Source of the DNA: Pseudomonas fontis
GTDB lineage: Bacteria; Pseudomonadota; Gammaproteobacteria; Pseudomonadales; Pseudomonadaceae
Assembly: GCF_028656955.1 (NCBI RefSeq)
Contig: NZ_JAMDGY010000061.1
Coordinates: 1 to 64,000, forward strand
Direction: 5' to 3'
DNA: 64,000 bases
In this document: piece by piece, positions 55,423 to 63,227 of the stretch
How the letters are laid out: each line of letters starts with the position of its first letter
How positions within the stretch are numbered: position 1 is the stretch's first letter
The notes under the pieces: model-generated
Database searches by the model: none
The model's input: only the letters and a program-made list of their open reading frames with translations
Told to the model about the DNA's origin: nothing
Position numbers and translations under genes: made by a program

Positions 55423-56532
55423 TCAGATCTGGCGCTGCAACTCTTCCAGACAAGTCGCCAGATGATAGGGCGTAGTCGAAGGCATATCACTGCGGCTCAC
55501 TTCACCCCGGGCATCGCGGCATTCATACCAGCCAGCCTGCGGCAGGAAACGCGCCTGCAGCACCTTCAGCTGTGCCAACACCTTGGCTGCTGCGCCCGGG
55601 CGCAAGGCCAGCGCCCGCAGGTATTCGGCCTGTGCCCAGACCCGCTGGGTGCCATCACGCACTTCACCGTCGGCACTGAGCATCGCCAGTACCGCAGCGT
55701 CCTTCACCCCGTACTGTTCGGCAAAGACAAACGCGCGCTCCAGTGACTGGTGCAGCGCACCGCCGCGCAGCAGCGGCGAAGATTCCAGCAAGTAGAACCA
55801 CTCGAACTGATGCCCTGGTTCGAACCAGTTATCCACAGCCCCGCGCGGCTTCTCCAGCATGACCCCGTGGGTGGGGTCGACGAAGTGTTCCTGCATCGCC
55901 TCGGTCAGTGTTTGCAGGTCGGCCTGCACGTCAGCGTCTTCGCGCACCGAGAGGGTGGCGAGGAAGGCTTCGGCCAGGTGCATCAGCGGGTTTTGCAGCG
56001 GGCCGCTGCCCAGGTCTGCCCAGTCTTCGCCCAGGCTGGCTTCATACAGGCCATCGTCGCGGGCGAAACGCTCGGCGACCACGCTCAGCGCAGCATTGAG
56101 GGTCGACTCGACCAGCGACTCACCCACCTTGCCCCAGTAGTGCGCGCAGGCGAAGACGATGAAGGCGTGGGTATAGAGGTCTTTGCGTCGGTCCAGCGGT
56201 TTGCCCTGGGCGTCGATGCTGTAGAACCAGCCACCGTGTTCGGCATCGTGGAAATGCCGTTGCAGCGCGCGGAACAGGGCGGCGGCGCGTTCGGCGGCGC
56301 CGGGCTGCTCGATGCGACTGGTGAACAGGTACAGCTGGCGAGCACAGGCCATGGCGCGGTAGCGCTGGGGCGGCAATGGCTGGTGCTGTGGGTCGAGCGC
56401 TTCGTAGGGCAGGGCCATGTCTGTGTTCCAGCCCGGGCCTTGCCAGAGCGGCACGATGCGCTGGTCGAAGTGTTGCTGGACTTCGTCGAGCAGGGCGGGC
56501 AGTTCAGGCTGGGCGGTACGCAGGTCAGGCAT
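55423..56532 (-). CDS. AGE-family sugar epimerase/isomerase
   Basis: A 369-residue (alpha/alpha)6-barrel protein of the N-acylglucosamine 2-epimerase superfamily. It shows YRAMACARQLYLF near the N-terminus, the KDLYTHAFIVFA helix, PLMHLAEAFLA and EPGHQFEWFYLL, which holds the family's active-site histidine. The sequence style is closer to D-mannose/aldose-ketose isomerases (YihS-like) than to N-acylglucosamine epimerase, but the substrate cannot be fixed by eye. The DesT-like gene is about 60 bases upstream on the same strand. Confidence 0.82.
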   Translation of the reverse strand: MPDLRTAQPELPALLDEVQQHFDQRIVPLWQGPGWNTDMALPYEALDPQHQPLPPQRYRAMACARQLYLFTSRIEQPGAAERAAALFRALQRHFHDAEHGGWFYSIDAQGKPLDRRKDLYTHAFIVFACAHYWGKVGESLVESTLNAALSVVAERFARDDGLYEASLGEDWADLGSGPLQNPLMHLAEAFLATLSVREDADVQADLQTLTEAMQEHFVDPTHGVMLEKPRGAVDNWFEPGHQFEWFYLLESSPLLRGGALHQSLERAFVFAEQYGVKDAAVLAMLSADGEVRDGTQRVWAQAEYLRALALRPGAAAKVLAQLKVLQARFLPQAGWYECRDARGEVSRSDMPSTTPYHLATCLEELQRQI

Positions 56533-56589
56533 GGATAAGTCGTCGCGATGGAGGCGTTTGCGGGCATGGTAGCAGGATTTGCACTGGGC

Positions 56590-57219
56590 TCAACCCAGGC
56601 TGCTGAGGCCCTGCCAGTGCTTGGCCCCGACAAAGATGAAGCGCAACTGCTGGGTAATCTTGGCCTGGGCACTCAACTGCCCCGGCTTGAGCTGGGCGGG
56701 GTCGATCAGTTCGGGCAGGGTGGCAAACACGGTCTTCACCACCAGGTCCGCCATTACCGCCAGCGCGGCCTGGTCCAGGTGCTGCCAGCGCGCCATGCGC
56801 CCCAGGTCAGAGGCCAGGTCAGAACTGATCGCCTCGCGCAGCTTGGCAATCGCCTGGCGCACCGGCTGCGAGCCACCGTACTGCTCACGGGCCAGGAACA
56901 GGAACTGCGCGCGGTTGTCCGCCACCACATCGAGGAAGATCCGTACCGACGCATCGGTGATCCCACCCAGCTCGAATTCGTTCTGGCGTACCAGGCGAAT
57001 GGTCTGGCGGAAGGTTTCGTCTACATCGGTGACCAGGGCCAGGCCCAGTTGGTCCATGTCGGAGAAGTGCCGGTAGAAGCCGGTCGGCACGATGCCGGCG
57101 CTCTTGGCGACTTCACGCAGGCTGATGCTGCCGAAGCCGCGACCGCATTCCATCAGGTGGCGGGCAGCATCCAGCAGGGCTTGGCGGGTCTGTAGCTTCT
57201 GTTCGGCGCGGGGCAGCAT
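56590..57219 (-). CDS. desT: TetR-family repressor DesT-like
   Basis: A 209-residue TetR regulator. The N-terminal helix-turn-helix contains RQALLDAARHLMECGRGFG, SLREVAKSAGIVPTGFYRHF and the FSDMDQLGLAL entry helix. This N-terminal block and EFELGGITDASVRIFLD match P. aeruginosa DesT, which senses the saturated/unsaturated acyl-CoA ratio and represses the fatty-acid desaturase genes. The ATG at 57219 is preferred to a TTG six bases earlier. Unlike in P. aeruginosa, desaturase genes are not adjacent in this window. Confidence 0.85.
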   Translation of the reverse strand: MLPRAEQKLQTRQALLDAARHLMECGRGFGSISLREVAKSAGIVPTGFYRHFSDMDQLGLALVTDVDETFRQTIRLVRQNEFELGGITDASVRIFLDVVADNRAQFLFLAREQYGGSQPVRQAIAKLREAISSDLASDLGRMARWQHLDQAALAVMADLVVKTVFATLPELIDPAQLKPGQLSAQAKITQQLRFIFVGAKHWQGLSSLG

Positions 57220-57355
57220 GGTCAATTTCGGTTCGCAGTAAAACAGCCCTGCACTCTAATGGGCCCAGCGCGGAAAAACAAAGCCCGGTCGATTGACCGG
57301 GCTTGGGGGGGAGACGGCGCAAGTGCATTTTGGCTTCTTGTTATAGGGCATAGGC

Positions 57356-57724
57356 TTAGCTCACACGCTGGTTTTTCTCGATCAGGCGATCAGAACCGCC
57401 TTCGGCAACTTTGTTGCTGCGTTCGATCAGACGATCAGAACCGCCTTCGGCGACTTTGTTGTTGCGTTCCAGCAGACGATCCGAGCCACCTTCAGCTACG
57501 CGGCCAGCGCGTTCTTTCAGGCGGTCAGAACCACCCTCGGCGACTTTGTTGCTACGTTCCAGCAAACGATCCGAACCGCCTTCAGCCAGGGTATTCAGGG
57601 GCTGGGAAATCACGCTTGAGCTCGAGCGGGCTTCGGCGGACAGGTGCTGGTCGGCAGCAGGGAGAGCAAAGGCGTTGGCCGCCAGGATGGACAGGGACAA
57701 GCTCAGCAGCAATTGGCGTTTCAT
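57356..57724 (-). CDS. secreted protein of five 15-residue repeats
   Basis: A 122-residue protein with a clear signal peptide (MKRQLLLSLSLSILAANAFA, cleavage after residue 20), a short Ser-rich segment, and then five tandem 15-residue units (residues 47-121) of the form AEGGSDRLLERSNKV. The AEGGSDRL half is invariant; the second half varies (KERAGRV, IERSNKV, IEKNQRV). The repeat is highly charged and has no cysteine. I do not recognise a characterised family. The ATG at 57724 has GGAG upstream. Function unknown. Confidence 0.85.
   Translation of the reverse strand: MKRQLLLSLSLSILAANAFALPAADQHLSAEARSSSSVISQPLNTLAEGGSDRLLERSNKVAEGGSDRLKERAGRVAEGGSDRLLERNNKVAEGGSDRLIERSNKVAEGGSDRLIEKNQRVS
57362..57586 (-). 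repeat. 5 x 45-bp coding tandem repeat
   Basis: Five in-frame 45-bp units encode the 15-residue repeats of the secreted protein. The unit number could vary between strains. Confidence 0.9.
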
Positions 57725-58064
57725 GGTTTGGCGCTCCTTGGGAGGGCTGGAAAGTGGGTACGAAGCCAATGCTACTCTTGAGAATTAGATATAAAAGTTC
57801 ATAAAGGTAATGGTAACAATCAACAGGATTGATACTTTACGGGGACAGCTCTAGCTCAGGGCTTTCCAGAGTGCTCCAGTAGGTTTTAGGGGGTGAGCGC
57901 AGGCGATTCTGCCTGTACCCGGCACGATGATTCTGGCGAAACAGTCAGGAAACGCCGCGCAAACATCACCTGCGGATTAAACCCCTGAGCGTTTCATCAG
58001 TCCGAAGATTAAGTGCCATCACTGCGCACGCTTTTTGCCACGTTGTCATCAGGAGATCCGTGCA
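57725..58064. other. 340-bp divergent intergenic region
   Basis: An AT-richer region between the repeat-protein gene and the AsmA-family gene. It should hold both promoters; I cannot pick reliable -35/-10 pairs. Confidence 0.4.
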
Positions 58065-60140
58065 ATGACGCGCCCTGTCAAAATCATCACCTGGACCCTC
58101 GCCAGCCTGCTGCTGGTGCTGGCGATCCTGGTGATCGTCATCGCCACCTTCGACTGGAACCGGGTCAAGCCGCTGCTCAACGAGAAGGTTTCCGAAGCCT
58201 TGCACCGCCCGTTCGCGATCAACGGCAACCTGGCCGTGCAGTGGCAGCGCGAGCCGGACGAAGGCGGCTGGCGCGCCTGGGTGCCCTGGCCGCATTTCAT
58301 TGCCGAGGACCTGACCCTGGGCAACCCGGACTGGCTCAAGGACCCGCAAATGGCCGGGCTCAAACGCGTCGAGTTTCGCTTGTCGCCACTGCCGCTGCTG
58401 GTGCAGCGCATCAGCATTCCGCGGATCGACCTGACCCAGCCAACGGGGCGGCTTACCCGCCTGGCGGATGGCCGGGCCAACTGGACCTTCGACTTCGGGC
58501 CCAAGGACGCCAATGCCGAGCCGTCGCAGTGGCTGCTGGACATCGGCGCCATTGGTTTTGACCAGGGCCAGGTGGGCTATGACGACAAGACCCTGCAAAC
58601 CCAGCTGGACGTGGTGATCGACCCGCTGGGCAAGCCGATCCCGTTTTCCGACATCGTCGGCAGTGCCTCGGCGAAGAAGGCTGCCGAGCAAGGTGACGCA
58701 CCGCAGGACTACGCCTTCGGGCTGAAGGTCAATGGCCGCTACAAGGGCCAGGCGTTGGCCGGCACCGGCAAGATTGGCGGCCTGCTGGCCCTGCAGGATG
58801 CGCGCAAGCCGTTCCCGGTGCAGGCCGACGTGAAGATCGCCGACACCCGCATCGTCCTGGCCGGCACCCTGACCGACCTGCGCAACCTCGGTGCACTGGA
58901 CCTGCGCCTGAAACTCTCGGGCGCAAGCCTGGGCAACCTGTACCCGCTGACCGGCGTGACCCTGCCGGACTCGCCCGCCTACGCAACCGACGGCCACTTG
59001 ATCGCCAAGCTGCATGAGCCGGGAGGGGCGACGTTCCGCTACGAGGGTTTCAACGGCAAGATCGGTGACAGCGATATCCATGGCGACCTGGCGTTTGTCG
59101 CCAGCCAGCCGCGGCCCAAGCTGTCCGGCAAGCTGGTGTCCAACCAGCTGTTGTTCAAGGACCTTGCGCCGCTGATCGGTGCTGATTCCAATGCAGAGCA
59201 GAAGGCCCGTGGAGGGGCCAGCAAGCAGCCGTCCGGCAAAGTGCTGCCGGTCGAGGAGTTTCGCACCGAGCGTTGGCGGGCGATGGATGCGGACGTGAGC
59301 TTTGCCGGCAAGCGCATCGTGCACAGCGAGCAACTGCCGTTCAACGACCTGTCTGCCCGGGTGCTGCTGGAGGATGCTGTGCTGCGCCTGGAACCGCTGA
59401 GCTTTGGCGTGGCGGGCGGCAAGCTGGATGCGCAGATCCGCCTGGATGGCCGCAGCGTTCCGATGCAGGGGCGGGCGCAATTGAGCGCACGGCACTTCAA
59501 GCTCAAGCAGTTGTTCCCGACCTTCGAGCCGATGAAAACCAGCTTTGGCGAGTTGAACGGTGATGCTGACCTCAGTGGGCGTGGCAACTCGGTGGCGGCG
59601 CTGCTGGGCACTTCCAATGGCAACCTGAAGATGCTGATCAACGATGGGGCGATCAGCCGGAGCCTGATGGAGATTGCCGGGTTGAACGTGGGCAACTATG
59701 TGGTTGGCAAGCTGTTTGGCGACAACGAGGTGAAGATCAATTGTGCGGCGGCGGATGTCGGGATCAAGGATGGCTTGGCGACGACGCGGTTGTTCGTGTT
59801 CGATACCGAGAATGCCGTGGTGTATATCGACGGCACGGCGAATTTTGCCAGCGAGCAGTTGGACCTGAAGATCAATCCGGAGTCCAAGGGGGTGCGTTTG
59901 TTCTCGCTGCGCTCGCCGCTGTATGTGCGCGGCCCGTTTGCCAAGCCCAGTGCCGGGGTGCAGGCGATACCGCTGGCGCTGCGTGGGGCAGGGATGGTGG
60001 CGTTGGGTGTGGCGCTGGGGCCGGCGGCGGGCTTGCTGGCGCTGGTCGCGCCGAGTAGTGGTGATCAGCCGAACCAGTGCACGCCGTTGCTGGAACAGAT
60101 GAAGGCGGGCAAGGCGCCGAAGACCGTGAAGGCCGGTTGA
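58065..60140 (+). CDS. AsmA-family envelope protein
   Basis: A 691-residue envelope protein with one N-terminal membrane helix (about 5-28) and a long periplasmic beta-rich part. The start TRPVKIITWTLASLLLVLA, the segment FDWNRVKPLLNEKVSEAL and the late C-terminal AsmA_2-type block (GRGNSVAALLGTSNGNLK) mark the AsmA/TamB-like superfamily, whose members bridge the membranes and are now linked to phospholipid transport. AGGAGA lies before the ATG. It is a single gene. Confidence 0.88.
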   Translation: MTRPVKIITWTLASLLLVLAILVIVIATFDWNRVKPLLNEKVSEALHRPFAINGNLAVQWQREPDEGGWRAWVPWPHFIAEDLTLGNPDWLKDPQMAGLKRVEFRLSPLPLLVQRISIPRIDLTQPTGRLTRLADGRANWTFDFGPKDANAEPSQWLLDIGAIGFDQGQVGYDDKTLQTQLDVVIDPLGKPIPFSDIVGSASAKKAAEQGDAPQDYAFGLKVNGRYKGQALAGTGKIGGLLALQDARKPFPVQADVKIADTRIVLAGTLTDLRNLGALDLRLKLSGASLGNLYPLTGVTLPDSPAYATDGHLIAKLHEPGGATFRYEGFNGKIGDSDIHGDLAFVASQPRPKLSGKLVSNQLLFKDLAPLIGADSNAEQKARGGASKQPSGKVLPVEEFRTERWRAMDADVSFAGKRIVHSEQLPFNDLSARVLLEDAVLRLEPLSFGVAGGKLDAQIRLDGRSVPMQGRAQLSARHFKLKQLFPTFEPMKTSFGELNGDADLSGRGNSVAALLGTSNGNLKMLINDGAISRSLMEIAGLNVGNYVVGKLFGDNEVKINCAAADVGIKDGLATTRLFVFDTENAVVYIDGTANFASEQLDLKINPESKGVRLFSLRSPLYVRGPFAKPSAGVQAIPLALRGAGMVALGVALGPAAGLLALVAPSSGDQPNQCTPLLEQMKAGKAPKTVKAG

Positions 60141-60161
60141 TACCCGGTGGCTGGCACCGAA

Positions 60162-60197
60162 ATATCTGGTGAACCCTGTATATCTGGTGAACCCTGT
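60162..60197. repeat. 18-bp perfect tandem duplication
   Basis: ATATCTGGTGAACCCTGT occurs twice head to tail, overlapping the left end of the neighbouring REP element. Confidence 0.9.
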
Positions 60198-60287
60198 GGG
60201 AGCCGGCCTTGCCGGCGATCTGGCGCGAAGCGCCAGCAGGTTCTACGACCGCTATGCGGTCGATCGCCGGCAAGGCCAGCTCCCACA
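60195..60287. repeat. REP/BIME-like inverted pair
   Basis: TGTGGGAGCCGGCCTTGCCGGCGAT and its imperfect inverse flank two small hairpins, GGCGC/GCGCC and GACCGCTATGCGGTC. It lies between converging genes. Confidence 0.88.
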
Positions 60288-60325
60288 GAAATTACTGCAA
60301 GGCAGTTGCTCGCGCAGGGCGTCCT

Positions 60326-60856
60326 TCAAAGCCCTTTGAGCAAATCCGCCATATCATCGGCATGCTCTTCTTCCTGAGCCAGGATGTCCTCGAAGATGCG
60401 CCGCGTGGTCGGGTCCGATTCACCGATGTACTGGATGATCTCGCGGTAGCTGTCAATCGCGATCCGCTCCGCGACCAGGTCTTCCAGGACCATCTCCTTG
60501 AGGTTCTTGCCGGCCACATATTGGGCATGTGAGTTCTTGCTCAGGTTGTCCGGGTTCAGGTCCGGCTCACCGCCCAGTTGCACAATCCGCTCGGCCAACT
60601 TGTCGGCATGCTCCAGCTCCTGGGTGGCATGCTCGAGAAACTCGTCCGCCGCCACGCTCGCCTTGATCCCGCTGGCCATGTAGTAGTGACGCTTGTAGCG
60701 CAGTGCACAGACCCACTCAGTGGCGAGTGTCTCGTTGAGCAAACGCAGGATCTGCTCGCGGTCGGCGCTGTAGCCCTCGGTCACCGCGCCGTGCTCCACA
60801 TGCTTGCGGGCACGCTCGCGCAGGGTTTTCACATCGGTCAGTTCAACGTTGCTCAT
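60326..60856 (-). CDS. ferritin-like (Dps/Bfr-type) protein
   Basis: A 176-residue four-helix ferritin-like protein. It has the ferritin diiron pattern with Glu in LLNETLATEW, an EFLEHATQELEHAD helix with ExxH, and a late EDILAQEEEHADDM helix with another ExxH, all as in a bacterioferritin-like di-iron centre. Pseudomonads often label it a Dps protein, but these intra-subunit ligands fit a ferritin or bacterioferritin-like role better than a classic Dps. The second of two adjacent ATGs is used because of GGAG spacing. osmE lies 32 bases upstream on the same strand. Confidence 0.85.
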   Translation of the reverse strand: MSNVELTDVKTLRERARKHVEHGAVTEGYSADREQILRLLNETLATEWVCALRYKRHYYMASGIKASVAADEFLEHATQELEHADKLAERIVQLGGEPDLNPDNLSKNSHAQYVAGKNLKEMVLEDLVAERIAIDSYREIIQYIGESDPTTRRIFEDILAQEEEHADDMADLLKGL

Positions 60857-60888
60857 CATCTTCTCCAGGTTGGATACGGTAGAAAGAT

Positions 60889-61230
60889 TTACGCGCCAGA
60901 GGCTTTCACATCGTCTTTTTGGCGTTGTTCACAGGTCTTGAAGCCCTTGGCATCGACATGCCCGGTCGCATCGAAACGCACGTAGTAGGCCTGCTGATGC
61001 CCTTCACGGTTGAGGATGTAGTTGTTGCAGGTGCCACCATGGGGCAAGTCGATCACCGTGGACGGGCTGCCGCCAATGGCGATCACCCGCTGCATGGTCA
61101 TGCCGTTTTCCACCTGCTTGACCAGTGGTTCTTCGCGGTAGGTGACGTAATCGACGGGGTTCTCCGGGCGGCTGCTGCAGCCGGCCAGGGTCGCGCTTGC
61201 CAACAGAACAGCCAGGACGTGCTTGTACAT
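60889..61230 (-). CDS. osmE: osmotically induced lipoprotein OsmE
   Basis: A 113-residue outer-membrane lipoprotein with a lipobox LAGC (Cys18) after a short signal sequence. The body has the SmpA/OmlA-like fold, with VTYREEPLVKQVENGMT and GGTCNNYIL, matching E. coli OsmE in length and sequence style. It is probably stress-induced together with the ferritin-like gene downstream. Confidence 0.93.
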   Translation of the reverse strand: MYKHVLAVLLASATLAGCSSRPENPVDYVTYREEPLVKQVENGMTMQRVIAIGGSPSTVIDLPHGGTCNNYILNREGHQQAYYVRFDATGHVDAKGFKTCEQRQKDDVKASGA

Positions 61231-61365
61231 GGTGCCGCTCCCTCGTGAAGGCCGTCATGGCCCGATACACGATTGGAACCCCAGCGCGCGCCGGGAGTTC
61301 GATTGGCAGCGCCAGTGGTGTGCCTGTAGTGTGTACCGAGCCTCCACGGAACGGGAACGCCGCCC

Positions 61366-62256
61366 ATGTCGCAAGCGCTTGCCACACGTTATCCACTGGT
61401 CCTGGTGCCGGGCATGCTCGGTTTTGTGCGCCTGCTGCTCTACCCCTACTGGTTCGGCATCGTCTCGGCATTGCGCCGGGGCGGAGCGACGGTGGTGCCG
61501 GTACAGGTCTCGCCGCTCAACAGCACCGAGGTGCGCGGCGAGCAGTTGCTGACGATCATCGAGGCCATTCGCCGTGACACCGGCGCCGACAAGGTCAACC
61601 TGCTCGGCCACAGCCAGGGTGCACTGACCGCGCGCTACGCCGCCGCCAAACGTCCGGAGTGGGTGGCCTCGGTCACCTCCATTGCCGGGCCCAACCATGG
61701 CTCGGAACTGGCCGACTACCTGCACCTGAACTACCCCGCCAGTTCGCCGCGCGGGCGCCTGCTCAAAGCCGTGCTGCATGGCCTGGGTGTGCTGATGCAC
61801 TGGCTGGAGACCGGCTGGCGCGGGCCACGCCTGCCCATCGATGTGCACGCCTCGCACCACTCACTTACCCGCGAAGGCGTCGAGCGCTTCAACCTGAGTT
61901 GTCCACAGGGGCTGCCGACCACCTGGGGCGGGGAGGGCCCTTACGAGGTCAACGGCGTGCGCTACTACTCATGGTCGGGGACCCTGCAACCAGGCATCAC
62001 CGACCGTGGCCTGAACCGCCTGGATGGCAGCAATCGTTTCTGCCGGCTGTTCGCCCGCAGCTTCGTGCGTGAGGCGGGGCAGTGCGATGGCATGGTCGGG
62101 CGCAACAGCTCGCACCTGGGCCAGGTGATCGGCGACAACTACCCGCTCGACCACCTGGACATCGTCAACCAGTCACTCGGCGCCGTCGGCAAGGGCGCCG
62201 AGCCGGTGCGCCTGTTTACCGAGCACGCGGCGCGCTTGCAGGCTGCGGGGCTTTGA
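61366..62256 (+). CDS. triacylglycerol lipase, no signal peptide
   Basis: A 296-residue alpha/beta-hydrolase of the Pseudomonas lipase family (family I). It begins directly with RYPLVLVPGMLGF, the oxyanion strand, and has the nucleophile elbow GHSQG, the catalytic Asp in GQCDGMVG and the His in YPLDHLDIV. A calcium-binding HLGQV segment follows. Secreted family members carry a signal peptide and often need a Lif chaperone; neither is seen here, so this copy is either cytoplasmic or exported another way. It ends 41 bases inside the converging transporter gene. Confidence 0.88.
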   Translation: MSQALATRYPLVLVPGMLGFVRLLLYPYWFGIVSALRRGGATVVPVQVSPLNSTEVRGEQLLTIIEAIRRDTGADKVNLLGHSQGALTARYAAAKRPEWVASVTSIAGPNHGSELADYLHLNYPASSPRGRLLKAVLHGLGVLMHWLETGWRGPRLPIDVHASHHSLTREGVERFNLSCPQGLPTTWGGEGPYEVNGVRYYSWSGTLQPGITDRGLNRLDGSNRFCRLFARSFVREAGQCDGMVGRNSSHLGQVIGDNYPLDHLDIVNQSLGAVGKGAEPVRLFTEHAARLQAAGL

Positions 62257-63127
62257 GGCGCCGTAGCGGGGTGGTCCAGCGCTCGGCCAGGATCACCCCG
62301 GCCAGGGTCAGCAGGCCGCCGACCAGGTGATACAGCGCCAATTGCTCGTCCAGCACCACGGCGGCGATCAACGCGGTAACAATCGGCAGCAGGTTGAAGA
62401 ACAGCGTCGTGCGGCTCGGCCCTAGGCGGCTGACCGCCTGCATCCAGGCCAGTGGCGCGATCATCGAGGCGAGTATGCAGGCGTACAGCACCAGGCCGAT
62501 GTTGTGCAGGCTCAGCCCGGTTTTGGGTGACATCAGGTACAGCGGCAACAGCACCACGATCGCCACCAGCACTTGCAGGTACAGCAGTTGCAACGGCGGC
62601 AGGCGCAATTGCCACTTTTTCAACAGCGTGCTGTAGATGGCGTAGGCCAGGGTAGCGATCAGCATCATCGCATCGCCCAGGTTCAGGCCATGCTCGATCA
62701 GCGCGCTGAAGCTGCCACCGGACACCACCAGCAGCACCCCGGCAAAAGACACCACGGCACCCACCAGGGCCCCGGCGGTCAGCCGCTGGCCCAGGCTGAT
62801 GATTGCCAGCGCGAGCGACATCAGCGGCATCAGCGAAAGGATGATGCCCATGTTGGTGGCGCTGGTGATGGACGCGGCGAAGTACGCCAGGCTCTGGTAA
62901 ACCGCCATGCCGAGCACGCCGAGGATGAAGATCTTGCCCAGGTGCGGGCGGATGTTCGGCCAGTTGCGCAGCACCGGGCGCAGCAGGAAGGGGGTGAACA
63001 GCAGGCCGGCGATCAACCAGCGGTAGAAGCCGATCTCGGCCGGGAATATCGCCCCGACCGCCAGCTTGTTGACCACCGTATTGCCGGCCCAGATGAGGAT
63101 TGCCAGCAGGGGGAACAGGTAATTCAT
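62216..63127 (-). CDS. DMT-superfamily (EamA) transporter
   Basis: A 303-residue inner-membrane protein with ten helices in two EamA repeats (FYRWLIAGLLFTPFLL in the first, APLAWMQAVSRLGPSRTT in the second). Such proteins usually export amino acids or metabolites. The ATG at 63127 is chosen because it starts the first helix; an ATG at 63160 is possible. It is divergent from an AraC-family gene, so it is the likely target of that regulator. Confidence 0.88.
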   Translation of the reverse strand: MNYLFPLLAILIWAGNTVVNKLAVGAIFPAEIGFYRWLIAGLLFTPFLLRPVLRNWPNIRPHLGKIFILGVLGMAVYQSLAYFAASITSATNMGIILSLMPLMSLALAIISLGQRLTAGALVGAVVSFAGVLLVVSGGSFSALIEHGLNLGDAMMLIATLAYAIYSTLLKKWQLRLPPLQLLYLQVLVAIVVLLPLYLMSPKTGLSLHNIGLVLYACILASMIAPLAWMQAVSRLGPSRTTLFFNLLPIVTALIAAVVLDEQLALYHLVGGLLTLAGVILAERWTTPLRRLKAPQPASAPRAR

Positions 63128-63190
63128 GAAACAGGAACTCTGAAGGATAACGGTCGCCATTATCCGCTTGTCTGTCTCAAGGCTTATACT

Positions 63191-63226
63191 TCGATCCAGA
63201 CAGCTCACCCATCGATCCAGACAGCT
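63191..63226. promoter_or_regulatory. twin direct repeat, likely AraC-type operator
   Basis: TCGATCCAGACAGCT occurs twice (63191-63205 and 63212-63226), 21 bases apart, i.e. two helical turns. It lies between the divergent transporter and AraC-family genes; the right copy abuts the regulator's start. Confidence 0.65.
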
Positions 63227-63227
63227 G

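Noticed and set aside
57362..57586. Regular 45-bp repeats that could suggest a CRISPR array
   Set aside because: The units are contiguous, without spacers, and encode in-frame protein repeats.
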